The translations under genes were made by a program, and so were the position numbers. Below, piece after piece: positions 63,901-64,000 of a stretch of DNA of 64,000 nt (positions within the stretch are counted from its first letter, which is position 1; every line of letters starts with the position of its first letter). The stretch lies in assembly GCA_963682055.1 (NCBI GenBank), contig OY821741.1, forward strand, positions 6,145,501 to 6,209,500, read 5' to 3'. A model generated the notes under the pieces. The model did not search any database. It worked only from the letters and a program-made list of their open reading frames with translations, and was not told where the DNA came from. The stretch comes from Primula veris (lineage: Eukaryota > Streptophyta > Magnoliopsida > Ericales > Primulaceae).

Positions 63901-64000
63901 AGAGAGAAAATTGGAGCCAAAAAAATGAAGTCATGAACAAAAATCTTGTATTTTTTTCTTTATCTTCTGAAAAACAATATGTACTATTTTTTTTTTAGGT

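Noticed and set aside
63677..63940. 87-residue frame with NYNTSKKTIS repeats
   Set aside because: Produced by the 30-bp minisatellite, with no start context or family.

Overview
This window is nuclear DNA from a flowering plant. It is AT-rich, its genes carry GT/AG introns, and all six gene models belong to land-plant families. The transposon mix (Stowaway, hAT and Mutator-type MITEs, Helitrons, a Sirevirus-like LTR, a TRIM, a pararetrovirus fragment) and the protein sequences point to a eudicot, possibly an asterid. I cannot fix the family or species from sequence alone. I see no operons, CRISPR arrays or bacterial genes.

Layout. (1) 1-5613, minus: NPF (NRT1/PTR) transporter, NPF4-like, truncated by the left window edge. 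Its first coding exon appears to be the ATG alone. (2) 5614-13591: MITE-rich spacer with a 252-bp plastid psaA fragment, nested MITEs and a relic copy of the 3' end of the neighbouring PUB gene. (3) 13592-15766, minus: intact, intronless PUB17-type U-box/ARM E3 ligase. (4) 15767-28941: 13 kb of gene-free repeats, including Helitron ends, a Mutator-type MITE, a Sirevirus-like LTR, a complete 875-bp TRIM, a Stowaway and several hAT-like elements built of TTCGGT/ACCGAA motifs. (5) 28942-36624, minus: six-exon STICHEL-like protein (DnaX gamma/tau-like AAA+ module). (6) 40797-41996, minus: single-exon F-box protein with an F-box-associated domain. (7) 43042-45620: LTR with primer-binding site, a tandem duplication with a near-perfect 43-bp-arm hairpin, and a broken pararetrovirus-type protease. 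(8) 45800-52005, plus: six-exon ERD2-type K/HDEL receptor, rebuilt exon by exon to exactly 215 codons. (9) 53764-58826, minus: class II trehalose-6-phosphate synthase, TPS7-like, three coding exons and probably a 5'UTR intron. (10) 58827-64000: TPS7 upstream region, hAT elements, short tandem duplications and a 30-bp minisatellite.

The six genes are independent housekeeping, signalling or regulatory loci and do not form a pathway or cluster. Exon coordinates come from splice consensus, reading-frame continuity and remembered family conservation. The summed exons of the ERD2, STICHEL-like and TPS7 models are each a multiple of three, and the NPF junctions are phase-consistent. No alignment or database search was run. 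The most informative non-gene observations are the nested MITE with a matching empty site elsewhere in the window, the TRIM, the hairpin/pararetrovirus cluster next to ERD2, and the duplicated exon tail split by a Helitron inside ERD2.
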